The translations under genes were made by a program, and so were the position numbers. The notes under the pieces were generated by a model that ran no database searches, was not told where the DNA came from, and saw nothing but the letters and a program-made list of their open reading frames with translations. DNA of 64,000 bases from Gloeothece verrucosa PCC 7822. Its GTDB lineage: Bacteria; Cyanobacteriota; Cyanobacteriia; Cyanobacteriales; Microcystaceae. How positions within the stretch are numbered: the first letter of the stretch is position 1; each line of letters opens with the position of its first letter. Location: contig NC_014501.1 in the NCBI RefSeq assembly GCF_000147335.1, forward strand, positions 3,656,300 through 3,720,299, given 5' to 3'. This document shows positions 37,825 through 45,574 of the stretch, piece after piece.

Positions 37825-38481
37825 ATGACCCAAGCAACTCAAGGAAGAGACATTTTTCAAGCCGCTTACCTGAACCGTTACACATGGGATGAGCATTTCC
37901 CCGGTTATAGCGCCGAAATCCATCTCAAACAAGGAGATGAGGTTTATACTGGCACTATTCGCGTTAACTCGGACTACAGTGTAGAAGTGGATGGGATTGA
38001 AGATGAAAAAGTGAAAGAGAGTGTTTATAATCAGTTACGAGATATCGTTACCCATCGTAAACCGGGCAACTTTGAACAAGCTCATGGCAAGAATAAATTT
38101 ACTTTAGGTGAAAAAGACCACACCGGTGCCGTAGAAATCCTTGTAGAAGGCGATGCAATGGGGTCTAATTATAAAGTGAGAGGCCAAGAAATTTGTCAGG
38201 TTAGCCGCGTGATGGGGCCGATGGCTTTTACTATTAATACCGAAGAAAGTCTCGAAACTGAATCGGGTTATATTTCTACTAAGTATAATGCCATCTTCCG
38301 CAATTCTAAGACTAATGAATTGAAGGGCAAACGCGATTTTAGCGAAAGTTACGAAAAAGTGGGGAATTATTATCTTCCTTCTCGCCAAGTCATAGAAGCT
38401 ATTGAACCAGGAGGAGAAAGAATTACCACTGAGTTTAATTTCAAAAATATCAAGTTGCTTGAGCCTGCTGTTGTTAGTTAA
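37825..38481 (+). CDS. DUF3386 family protein
   Basis: 218 residues, soluble, beta-rich. Matches the cyanobacterial/plant DUF3386 pattern (ARDIFQAAYLNRYTWDEHFPGYSAEIHL-like opening, ending EFNFKNIKLLEP). Function unknown. Starts 41 nt after the kinase gene on the same strand, so co-transcription is possible. ATG start. Ends before the GGTGGGCA palindrome at 38497. Confidence 0.8.
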   Translation: MTQATQGRDIFQAAYLNRYTWDEHFPGYSAEIHLKQGDEVYTGTIRVNSDYSVEVDGIEDEKVKESVYNQLRDIVTHRKPGNFEQAHGKNKFTLGEKDHTGAVEILVEGDAMGSNYKVRGQEICQVSRVMGPMAFTINTEESLETESGYISTKYNAIFRNSKTNELKGKRDFSESYEKVGNYYLPSRQVIEAIEPGGERITTEFNFKNIKLLEPAVVS

Positions 38482-38496
38482 TTAGGTTTTATGTAG

Positions 38497-38513
38497 GGTG
38501 GGCATTGCCCACC
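38497..38513. terminator. Second copy of the GGTGGGCA palindrome
   Basis: GGTGGGCA-T-TGCCCACC, identical arms to 6134-6150, followed by AAAATTTTAA. It lies 15 nt past the DUF3386 stop and also faces the minus-strand remnant. Confidence 0.65.
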
Positions 38514-38532
38514 AAAATTTTAATACTTAAAT

Positions 38533-38778
38533 TTATTTAATATATTTATCTTCTAACTCTTTTTGCTTATTTAGTATATTTTTAAAGACTTGTACTGCAT
38601 TATAAAAATCCGTTGTTAAAAAAATTTCATCTAACTTAAGAATTGAAATAATCGGTTGAGCATTTGAGTAAAATTGTTCTCTAAAGTATTTATAACTGTC
38701 TATTATTATCTGGAGTTCTAGTCGCTTTCTTTCGTACTCAAAAGTTTCTTGATTGTAAATTTTAAGCTTATTTCTGAG
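38533..38778 (-). pseudogene. Truncated ORF remnant without a start codon
   Basis: On the minus strand, 81 codons are open between a TAG (38779-38781) and a TAA (38533-38535). The predicted peptide looks protein-like (charged amphipathic helices such as EYERKRLELQIIIDSYKYF and VFKNILNKQKELEDKYIK) but contains no Met, Val or Leu start codon in a good context. It begins just 18 nt after the VapC-type gene ends, as if a longer gene lost its 5' part when that pair was inserted. Could also be chance in AT-rich DNA. Confidence 0.35.
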
Positions 38779-38796
38779 CTAAACTATCAGAGTTAT

Positions 38797-39240
38797 CTAG
38801 ATTGTTGTCGGATTGACTGCTGTAATTCCATAGCTGTTGTATCGAGCAAAATCTTTTGTATTGAACGTCAGAATATGAGTAATATTATTGGTTATCATCG
38901 CCGCCACAAGACGAGCGTCATGAACTTGGACACCTGAAACACCAAATTGAACCACAATTTTACGCCACTCTGAATAAAGGTTAGGTGCATCAGCTAACAC
39001 AGGAAAAAGACGCTCAAGCAAACGTAACGACCTATCCGCTTCTCTAAGGGTGATCCCAAAACCGTTTTTGTCAGTAGGCCGAGTGGCAACATTCCAGAAC
39101 TCAATAAAGTTTTGCGAGGTGGGTTGTAGCTTATGACCATCTTCTTTGAGTTTTCGTACTGCCGTTCGTACTATTAAATGTAGAGGGTCATCACGGAAAG
39201 AAAAACGTAACAAGACATTTGTATCCACCAGATAGATCAT
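38797..39240 (-). CDS. vapC: VapC-type PIN-domain ribonuclease toxin
   Basis: 147 residues. PIN-fold acidic residues are visible: Asp in MIYLVDTNVLLR (about residue 6), Glu in SQNFIEFWNV (about 47), Asp in GVQVHDARLVAAM (about 104) and an Asp in THILTFNTKDFARY. Such toxins cleave RNA when freed from their antitoxin. It starts 2 nt after the antitoxin gene stop, in the expected antitoxin-toxin order, and is probably translated from the same message. Confidence 0.85.
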   Translation of the reverse strand: MIYLVDTNVLLRFSFRDDPLHLIVRTAVRKLKEDGHKLQPTSQNFIEFWNVATRPTDKNGFGITLREADRSLRLLERLFPVLADAPNLYSEWRKIVVQFGVSGVQVHDARLVAAMITNNITHILTFNTKDFARYNSYGITAVNPTTI

Positions 39241-39242
39241 AA

Positions 39243-39524
39243 TTAGGGATGATCCTCATAAATTCCTGCTCGACTAAGGGCATAATCAGATAAAACAGGC
39301 GGATTGGGGCCTAAATAAGTGGCTACTTCCTCTGCTAACTGGTCTGCGATTGCTTCAAATTCATCAATACTCAGTTCTTCTGATGACTCTGATAACAATG
39401 TTTCCACAGTTGGGGCCACTGCCTCAGCCAAAAGACGGCGTATACTGATAGCATCTCCACTAGCAATAAAAGAGCGTAGTTGAGCCTCTTCTTCGGGAGA
39501 TAAATTCAAGGTAATGGTCATCAT
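39243..39524 (-). CDS. Antitoxin partner of the PIN toxin
   Basis: 93 residues: TITLNLSPEEEAQLRSFIASGDAISIRRLLAEAVAPTVETLL then an acidic helix and the C-terminal LSDYALSRAGIYEDHP, a tail common in antitoxins next to PIN toxins in cyanobacteria. Short N-terminal strand and following helices may form the dimeric DNA-binding part. Tandem ATGs at the start. Located directly upstream of vapC on the same strand, which is the main functional evidence. Confidence 0.72.
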   Translation of the reverse strand: MMTITLNLSPEEEAQLRSFIASGDAISIRRLLAEAVAPTVETLLSESSEELSIDEFEAIADQLAEEVATYLGPNPPVLSDYALSRAGIYEDHP

Positions 39525-39572
39525 GGGACGAGTTTAGTAATCGTTAATATAAATTATAAGCCTTCCTATCCC

Positions 39573-40070
39573 TTACTCAGCAGAACTAAATATTCCCATT
39601 TGTTCTAATAAAGCTTTTCCTTGTTCTCGCTTTACTCCAGGAATTAATTCCATTTCTCCCTTAGTCAAATAAGGATTAATGGTTCTTGCTGTCATGCCTT
39701 TAATTAGCTGTCCTTGTTGGTTAGCATCTTCTGCTAAAGCCGCATAAACAATTCGTCTAATGCCAACAAATGAAGCGGCTAGTAAACAGATTAAACAAGG
39801 TTCTAAAGTTGAATATAATGTCAATTTAGACTTTTGCTCCTGGCTGCATTTTGTTAAATAAGAACCGGCTTTATTAAGCACTACTATTTCAGCGTGATCG
39901 AGTGGGTTTTGAGTATCTGCAAATGGATTATGATCAAGGACTATTATTTCATCACCACAAGCCAAAAGAGCGGCTACACCAACTTTATTTCTTGAGATTG
40001 CATCAGAAGCAAGAGCAATCACTTTTTCAATCATTCGTTCATCTTGTTCTGTGGGTCGGGAAAAATTCAT
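39573..40070 (-). CDS. Nucleoside deaminase (CMP/dCMP deaminase fold)
   Basis: 165 residues from ATG 40070 (MNFSRPTEQDERMIEKV). Zinc-dependent deaminase fold: catalytic HAE in PLDHAEIVVLNKAG and the second zinc half-site PCxxC as TLEPCLICLLAASFVGIRRIVYA. Substrate may be cytosine/guanine-type bases or nucleosides; a tRNA adenosine deaminase (TadA) is less likely given the divergent surrounding residues. Its start is 1 nt beyond the stop of the EmrB-like gene, so the two form an operon. Why a deaminase follows an efflux pump is not evident. Confidence 0.8.
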   Translation of the reverse strand: MNFSRPTEQDERMIEKVIALASDAISRNKVGVAALLACGDEIIVLDHNPFADTQNPLDHAEIVVLNKAGSYLTKCSQEQKSKLTLYSTLEPCLICLLAASFVGIRRIVYAALAEDANQQGQLIKGMTARTINPYLTKGEMELIPGVKREQGKALLEQMGIFSSAE

Positions 40071-40071
40071 A

Positions 40072-41694
40072 TTAATGCGCTCCTGCCGCACCGCCGCCTT
40101 TAGATTTTTTCAAAAAGAAAATAGCAATTCCACTTAATAATAATGTTATTCCCATAAAATAAAAACAATCATTAAAAGCCATGACATAAGCTTCACGGCG
40201 TACCGCATTATCAATTGATGCGAGTGCCTGCTGTCCGGCTGTGGCTAAATCTGAACCTTTACTGACAAAATATTGCGTTAATTGATCTATTCTTGCCCGA
40301 GTTTGAGGGTCATAAACGGAAACAGAGTCTACCAAACGGTTAGAATGAAATTGCTCTCGACGAGTTAATATCGTCGCTAAAAAAGCAATCCCCATTGACC
40401 CCCCTAAGTTTCGCATCATATTAAATAAACCACTGGCAGAACCCGCTTGTTCAGGTTCAATATTGGCGGTAGCAATTGACGAGAGGGGAACTATAATTAA
40501 TGGTTGTCCCATTGCTCTCACTAATTGTGACCAACGCAATTCATCTATTCCGGTATCATGAGTCATGGTGGAATTCATTAAACAACTAACCGCAAACAAA
40601 CTGACTCCCACAGCAATCATAAATCGAGAATCTATTTTCTGCATTAATTTAGGCACAAATGGCACAATGAATAATTGAGGAAGTCCTAACCACATAATTA
40701 CTTCACCAATTTGCATGGCGTTATAACCCTGAATTTGAGCCAAATACAAGGGTAAAATATAAACCGACCCATATAACCCCAACCCTAAAGCAACATTAAT
40801 AATTGCCGATAACCCAAAATTACGCCGCAGGATCAAACGCAAATTGATAAACGGACGAGATTGGGTTAATTCTAGCCAGAAGAATATACTCAAAAAAACC
40901 GCAGCGAAGATACTTAAATTAACAATTAATTCTGACCCAAACCAATCTTTTCTATTTCCTTCTTCTAAAACGACTTGTAAACACCCTAAACCAATTGCCA
41001 TAGCGATAATGCCGCCCCAGTCTCCTTGAGGGAGCATCCACAATTTCAGGGGTTGCTTGTCTAGGGCATACCAAACAATTGTAATTAATAATAAACCGGG
41101 AATTAAATTTAAATAAAATACATATTGCCAACCATAATTATCCGTCAACCATCCGCCAAGGGTTGGCCCAATGGAAGGCGCAAATGTTGCTGTAATGGCA
41201 AACATGGCTAATCCAATCGGTTGTTTTTTAGGGGGAAGATGGGTCAAAATATAACTAAATGCTAGAGGAATTAACACCCCACCGGTAAATCCTTGTAGGG
41301 CACGAGCGACAATCATCATGTTGAGACTATTTGCCCAAGCACAGCAGATAGAAAAGAAGGTAAATAATGCCGCGTTGACTAGCAAATACAAGCGCAGAGA
41401 AAAGACTTGTGATAACCATCCACTCAGGGGAATAACGACGATTTCGGCTACTAAATAAGCTGTAGAAATCCATGAGCCTTCTTCTAAGGTCGCTCCTAAT
41501 GCGGCTTGAATGTCTTTGAGGGAGGCATTGGTAATTTGTATGTCTAAAACTGCCATAAATGCCCCTAACACTACTCCGAAAAGTCCGATCCATGTTTTTA
41601 AGGGGATCTTTTCAGGTATGGCTGTTGCAGTGCGGAACTCGTTCGGTCCCCCAGTTTGTTCTATTTTTTGGGAATTGTTTTGATCCTGTTTCAT
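40072..41694 (-). CDS. EmrB/QacA-family (DHA2) MFS multidrug transporter
   Basis: 540 residues with about 14 hydrophobic helices, the DHA2 number. First-helix motif LGAFMAVLDIQITNASLKDI is characteristic of EmrB; also WISTAYLVAEIVVIPLSGWL and the antiporter motif region SIGPTLGGWLTDNYGWQYVFYLNLIPG. Probably a proton-driven drug/toxic-compound exporter, and in Gram-negatives works with an EmrA adaptor. An EmrA-like adaptor gene is about 4 kb upstream on the same strand (45575-47131), not adjacent. The upstream spacer carries a perfect palindrome (41772-41790). Confidence 0.92.
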   Translation of the reverse strand: MKQDQNNSQKIEQTGGPNEFRTATAIPEKIPLKTWIGLFGVVLGAFMAVLDIQITNASLKDIQAALGATLEEGSWISTAYLVAEIVVIPLSGWLSQVFSLRLYLLVNAALFTFFSICCAWANSLNMMIVARALQGFTGGVLIPLAFSYILTHLPPKKQPIGLAMFAITATFAPSIGPTLGGWLTDNYGWQYVFYLNLIPGLLLITIVWYALDKQPLKLWMLPQGDWGGIIAMAIGLGCLQVVLEEGNRKDWFGSELIVNLSIFAAVFLSIFFWLELTQSRPFINLRLILRRNFGLSAIINVALGLGLYGSVYILPLYLAQIQGYNAMQIGEVIMWLGLPQLFIVPFVPKLMQKIDSRFMIAVGVSLFAVSCLMNSTMTHDTGIDELRWSQLVRAMGQPLIIVPLSSIATANIEPEQAGSASGLFNMMRNLGGSMGIAFLATILTRREQFHSNRLVDSVSVYDPQTRARIDQLTQYFVSKGSDLATAGQQALASIDNAVRREAYVMAFNDCFYFMGITLLLSGIAIFFLKKSKGGGAAGAH

Positions 41695-41771
41695 GTAAGT
41701 TAATGGAAAAAAAGGCTCTATTTAAATATTTTATCGCTTAAAAATTAATAGATAAAACCTGCTGAATCAGG

Positions 41772-41790
41772 AATTTTTGAATCAAAAATT
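41772..41790. promoter_or_regulatory. Perfect 19-nt palindrome upstream of the EmrB-like gene
   Basis: AATTTTTGA-A-TCAAAAATT, 9-bp perfect arms. It lies 78-96 nt upstream of the EmrB-like start and next to AT-rich promoter-like sequence. Candidate operator; hairpin formation is an alternative. Confidence 0.4.
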
Positions 41791-41879
41791 ATGGTATAAT
41801 AATAAATGATTTTAGTTGCCCGCAAAAACCGCTAAAAAATTGTCGGTGAGTAAGTTAAATAAGGGTAAGGAACAGGTTT

Positions 41880-43268
41880 TTACAGTTGGGAAAATAAGAT
41901 GTTTAACCCTTCGGTCATGGTTGGATGAGTTAAAACTCCATCTCGCAAAACTGTGTAGGGCATCTGTGCTTGCATGACCATTTGTACTGTCGAAATGACT
42001 TCACCTGCTTCATGACACAAGAGTGAACAGCCTAAAATATGGTTAGTCTCGGCATTGACGATGGCTTTCATTAGTCCCTCGGTTCGACTCAGTGTTCTGG
42101 CCCGGGGAACGGCTGACACATCAATTTTTGCTACTCGGATACTATAGCCTTTTTGCCGCGCTTCGGTTTCGGTTAGTCCGACATGAGCGAGTTCTGGATC
42201 GATGAAAAGACAGGAGGGAACAGGACGATCGCCGGTGTGGCGGTTGCCGCCATCAATGAGATTCGCTTTGACAATGCGGTAATTATCGAGGGATATATGG
42301 GTATATTGCGGCCCCCCATTGATATCGCCTAAAGCCCAAATCCCGCGTATGTTTGTCTCGAGGCGTTCGTTGACTAGAATAAATCCCCGTGTATTAGTTG
42401 CTACACCGGCAGCCGCTAAATTTAAACTTTCGGTTGTGGGGACACGACCAACCGCTACTAGCAAATGAGAACCAGAAAGCCGCCTCGGGTCCTGCGCTAC
42501 TTGGAGATCAAGGACGATACCATTAACAGAGCGTTCGACTCGGGTTAGTTTGGTTTTGAGCAAAAATTCAATGCCTTCTCGTTCGAGCAGGGTTTGAACG
42601 GCGATCGCTATATCGGGGTCTTGATGTGACAGGATTTGCTCACTTTGCCCTATGACGGTGACGCGACAACCAAAGCGCCGGAACATCTGGGCAAATTCTA
42701 ACCCAATGTAGCCGCTACCGAGAACAATTAAGTGTTCGGGCAAGTGGTCTAACTCCATAATTGACTCACTCGTCAAATACCCGATGTCAGAGAGTCCGGG
42801 CACTGGTGGAATTGACGGTCGCGTGCCTGTGTTGATAAACAAACGTTCTGCGGTCAGTAAACGACTGGTTCCTTGAACTGTTGTCACTTCTATGACTTTG
42901 GATGAGACAAAGCGGGCTATACCAATGATGAGATTTTCCCCCAACGATTTCTCTAAATTGTTGAGATTCATTGCTCGCATCCCCTCTACTACTGCCCGTT
43001 TGCGCTCAATGACGGCGGCGAAATCCACAGTAGGGGGTGCTGTTTTGATGCCATAAGCCGCACCCTGTCGCACGCTGTTGGCGATATCTGCACTGGCTAC
43101 CAGAGTTTTTGTGGGAATGCAGGCGATATTGATGCACGAGCCTCCAATCATGTTTAAACTGCCTTCAACCAGTGCCGTTTTACGTCCGTGAGCCACCAGT
43201 GCCGGCGCAAGTGTTTTACCAGCTTTGCCGCCGCCGATAATAATGTCGTCGTAGTATTGAGTATCCAT
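41880..43268 (-). CDS. RclA-like pyridine nucleotide-disulfide oxidoreductase
   Basis: 462 residues, FAD/NAD(P)H flavoenzyme. N-terminal FAD loop IIIGGGKAGKTLAPAL, redox disulfide GGSCINIACIPTKTLV (CxxxxC), second nucleotide loop LIVLGSGYIGLEFAQMF, IWALGDINGGPQYTHI and the dimerisation domain ending GVLTHPTMTEGLNILF. The CINIACIPTKT sequence resembles RclA/YkgC flavoproteins of the reactive-chlorine response more than lipoamide dehydrogenase or glutathione reductase. It lacks the vicinal C-terminal cysteines of mercuric reductase, so I do not call it MerA. Likely in oxidative/electrophile stress (inference). Confidence 0.8.
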   Translation of the reverse strand: MDTQYYDDIIIGGGKAGKTLAPALVAHGRKTALVEGSLNMIGGSCINIACIPTKTLVASADIANSVRQGAAYGIKTAPPTVDFAAVIERKRAVVEGMRAMNLNNLEKSLGENLIIGIARFVSSKVIEVTTVQGTSRLLTAERLFINTGTRPSIPPVPGLSDIGYLTSESIMELDHLPEHLIVLGSGYIGLEFAQMFRRFGCRVTVIGQSEQILSHQDPDIAIAVQTLLEREGIEFLLKTKLTRVERSVNGIVLDLQVAQDPRRLSGSHLLVAVGRVPTTESLNLAAAGVATNTRGFILVNERLETNIRGIWALGDINGGPQYTHISLDNYRIVKANLIDGGNRHTGDRPVPSCLFIDPELAHVGLTETEARQKGYSIRVAKIDVSAVPRARTLSRTEGLMKAIVNAETNHILGCSLLCHEAGEVISTVQMVMQAQMPYTVLRDGVLTHPTMTEGLNILFSQL

Positions 43269-43660
43269 TCTTATAGCCTTTTAGTTTGAGCGGAGAGGAT
43301 TCATTCAAAATAGTTTTGAATTGTTTAGTTAACACTAGAATACATTAGCTAAATTTTGTCAACTTTCCTAGGAGATAATAATTTAAACTTCAATTTTTTT
43401 TAAAGGGTTGTTAATCTCTCAAAAGAGCGAAGCTGAAAGAGAGCTTATAGTCAATTGATTTTTCAACCTCTACTAACTGTCTTAACTGTCCTAACTGTCT
43501 TTTCATTTTTTACTTAACTGTCTTAAATGTCTTTTCATGGGTTTAAATTTGCGCTTAAATATCTGCTTAAATTGCTTATCTTCGGTTGATTTTTCAAATT
43601 CACTTTGAGAATATGTAGAAGCATCAACCAAATAACTTCATTTAACTCAAATTTGGAACT
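43269..43660. other. Divergent RclA-like / secreted protein region with direct repeats
   Basis: 392 nt, no ORF. On the minus strand a TTGACA (43357-43362) is a good -35 for the flavoenzyme. Five copies of YTAACTGTC (one is TTAAATGTC) lie at 43473-43531, and two GCTTAAAT copies follow near 43553-43576. The repeats look like regulator-binding sites for one or both genes. Confidence 0.5.
43473..43538. repeat. Five 9-bp YTAACTGTC direct repeats
   Basis: Units at 43473, 43482, 43491, then after 14 nt at 43514 and 43523 (last unit TTAAATGTC). Each block is followed by TTTTCAT, so the pattern is 3 units + TTTTCAT, spacer, 2 units + TTTTCAT. Candidate operator array. Confidence 0.6.
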
Positions 43661-44131
43661 ATGAAAAGAATAATCAGTATTTTTCTCGGTTTTTTAATGG
43701 CATTGTCCTTGATGGCTTTCCCTTTAAGTCAGCAAGCGCTTGCCGCTCACGCTTATGTAACAATTGATAAAGTTAACTGTGGGCCAACACCTGGAGATAA
43801 AGAGTTGTATGTAACTTGGAAGTCAAAAGACTACGTACCCAGTCTCCCTGTTAACGACGATGTTCAATTATGGCCAGATCCAGCAGGTGAGCCTACCTAT
43901 TGGTTGTGTCATAATAACGAAGTCATAGATGTTAATTACAAAGAGCAATTTCCAGTAGATTTAGAAATGTTGTTGACCTTGTGGGATGATGATAAATTTG
44001 CTGGGGGTGAAGATAATATTGATGATTCCATTGGTCAAGCCGTTCTTCCTCCTGCCCAAAATGTGAGGGGCACTATAGATTTTCCAGGTAATGAAGGAGG
44101 ATCTTTAGATTACGTAATTACTTTTGAATAA
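43661..44131 (+). CDS. Secreted acidic protein, possibly calcium-binding (C2-like)
   Basis: 156 residues. Clear signal peptide: basic MKRI, hydrophobic ISIFLGFLMALSLMAFPL, cleavage after QALA near residue 28. The mature part is acidic and beta-rich, with two Cys (VNCGP, WLCHN) that could form a disulfide and an Asp-rich LTLWDDDKFAGGEDNIDDSIG loop recalling Ca-binding loops of C2-type domains. I do not recognise a named family. Divergent from the RclA-like gene, with direct repeats between them. Ends at a bidirectional hairpin. Confidence 0.65.
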   Translation: MKRIISIFLGFLMALSLMAFPLSQQALAAHAYVTIDKVNCGPTPGDKELYVTWKSKDYVPSLPVNDDVQLWPDPAGEPTYWLCHNNEVIDVNYKEQFPVDLEMLLTLWDDDKFAGGEDNIDDSIGQAVLPPAQNVRGTIDFPGNEGGSLDYVITFE

Positions 44132-44187
44132 GCCATTATCAAATCTTAAAGTCCTAGCTAACTAGCTAAATATTCTAACTTAAAATT

Positions 44188-44211
44188 AACGGCATTACCT
44201 CTTGCCGTTTT
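44188..44211. terminator. Bidirectional terminator
   Basis: AACGGCA (44188-44194) / TGCCGTT (44203-44209), 8-nt loop, then TT. Between convergent genes. Confidence 0.6.
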
Positions 44212-44238
44212 AGTGCTTTTGAAGATTTTTTAGTTTTC

Positions 44239-45492
44239 TTATGAGGCTTCAGGTAATAAACCCAATTGAGCATAAAGAGGGCGCATATATTTTCTTAATG
44301 TGGGTAATTGTTGCCTAAACATCAATGCTCCTAAAATACAAATTAGTCCTCCTAATAACAGCGTGTAAGGGGCACTAATCCGATTCGCTAAAGCTCCCGC
44401 CGCTAGATTTCCAAAAGGCAGTACCCCTAAAAAAGACATGGTATAAAAACTCATTAACCGTCCCCGCTTACTGGGTTCTGAAATAGTTTGTAAAATTGTA
44501 TTGATCGAAGCAACAGTCAGAATGCCATTAAACCCAGAAATAAACATCATTAATAAGGATAACCATAACTGACGAGACTGGGAAAAAATCATTAAACTAA
44601 TGCCAAAAAGGATTAAAGAACCCACAATAATTTTTCCTAATCCTAAAATTGTTTGCCGCGAACTCAAATAAATTCCGGCTATTAACGCTCCAATGCCTGA
44701 AGCTGACATCAGATATCCTAAAGTTTGGGCATTTCCCTTGAGAATATTTTCCGCAAAAATAGGGATTAACACACTATAAGACATCCCCGCAAAACTAAAT
44801 AATCCTAATAACAAAAAAATCGCTCTAAAGGGCGGAAAATTATAGGCATACAGAAAACCTTCTTTTAATCTTTCCCAAGGATTTGTTTGGGGAATTTCCA
44901 GAGTTTTGCGTTTAAGTTGCATCGCCAATAAGCCAGCAATTACGGCAATATAACTCAATCCATCTATGAGAAAACACGCTCCTACCCCAAAACCAGCAAT
45001 CACTAAGCCGGCGATAGCCGGCCCCACTAATCTCGCTCCATTAAACATAGAAGAATTAAGAGCAATAGCATTACCTAAATGGGAGGGATTTTCTATAATA
45101 TCGTTGACAAAAACTTGACGAGCCGGTGCATCAAAAGCATTAATTAATCCTTGAAATAGACTCAAAAGAATCAATTGCTCAATGGTGATCAATTTTGTTA
45201 AAGTTAAAGCCGCTAACGCCAAAGATTGAACCATCGATAAAACTTGAGTAGTGATTAAAATATTTCGGCGGCTCCAACGGTCTACTAAAATGCCGCTAAA
45301 AGGGGTAACAAAAAAGTTAGGAATCTGACTACTAAAGCCAACTATTCCCAATAATAGTGCTGAATTTGTTAGCTGATACACTAACCAAACAGCCGCAACT
45401 TGAGTCATCCAAGTGCCAATGAGAGAAATACATTGTCCGCCAAAGAATAGGCGGTAGTTTCTTGATTCTAAAGCTCTCAGCAGGTTAGTCAT
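44239..45492 (-). CDS. MFS transporter, DHA3/EntS-like
   Basis: 417 residues with about 12 hydrophobic helices. N-terminal RALESRNYRLFFGGQCISLIGTWMTQVAAVWLVYQLT is the signature of the MFS_3 family (enterobactin exporter EntS / macrolide efflux-like), with VDRWSRRNILITTQV in the loop between helices 2 and 3. Probable export of small hydrophobic molecules or siderophores; substrate unknown. The start ATG lies inside a heptad repeat. It follows the HlyD/EmrA-like adaptor gene by 82 nt on the same strand, so likely the same operon, although adaptors more often pair with DHA2 pumps. Confidence 0.88.
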   Translation of the reverse strand: MTNLLRALESRNYRLFFGGQCISLIGTWMTQVAAVWLVYQLTNSALLLGIVGFSSQIPNFFVTPFSGILVDRWSRRNILITTQVLSMVQSLALAALTLTKLITIEQLILLSLFQGLINAFDAPARQVFVNDIIENPSHLGNAIALNSSMFNGARLVGPAIAGLVIAGFGVGACFLIDGLSYIAVIAGLLAMQLKRKTLEIPQTNPWERLKEGFLYAYNFPPFRAIFLLLGLFSFAGMSYSVLIPIFAENILKGNAQTLGYLMSASGIGALIAGIYLSSRQTILGLGKIIVGSLILFGISLMIFSQSRQLWLSLLMMFISGFNGILTVASINTILQTISEPSKRGRLMSFYTMSFLGVLPFGNLAAGALANRISAPYTLLLGGLICILGALMFRQQLPTLRKYMRPLYAQLGLLPEAS

Positions 45493-45528
45493 TAGTCATT
45501 AGTCATTAGTCATTAGTCATTGGTCATT
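45486..45528. repeat. Heptad array with the MFS start codon
   Basis: Five consecutive TTAGTCA-phase heptads (rc: ACTAATG). The ATG of the minus-strand MFS gene is in the array. Confidence 0.75.
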
Positions 45529-45574
45529 CTTCTTATTCCCGACTCCGATGCAAGAATTAATCATAATTAATCAT

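Noticed and set aside
38749..38937. 62-codon plus-strand frame near vapC
   Set aside because: It overlaps the end of the PIN-toxin gene antisense and has no protein-like pattern.
41880..43268. Mercuric reductase call for the flavoenzyme
   Set aside because: No N-terminal HMA domain and no C-terminal vicinal cysteines; CINIACIPTKT fits RclA/YkgC-like proteins better.
45486..45528. Heptad arrays as a CRISPR array
   Set aside because: Units are contiguous 7-mers with no spacers and no cas genes are in the window.
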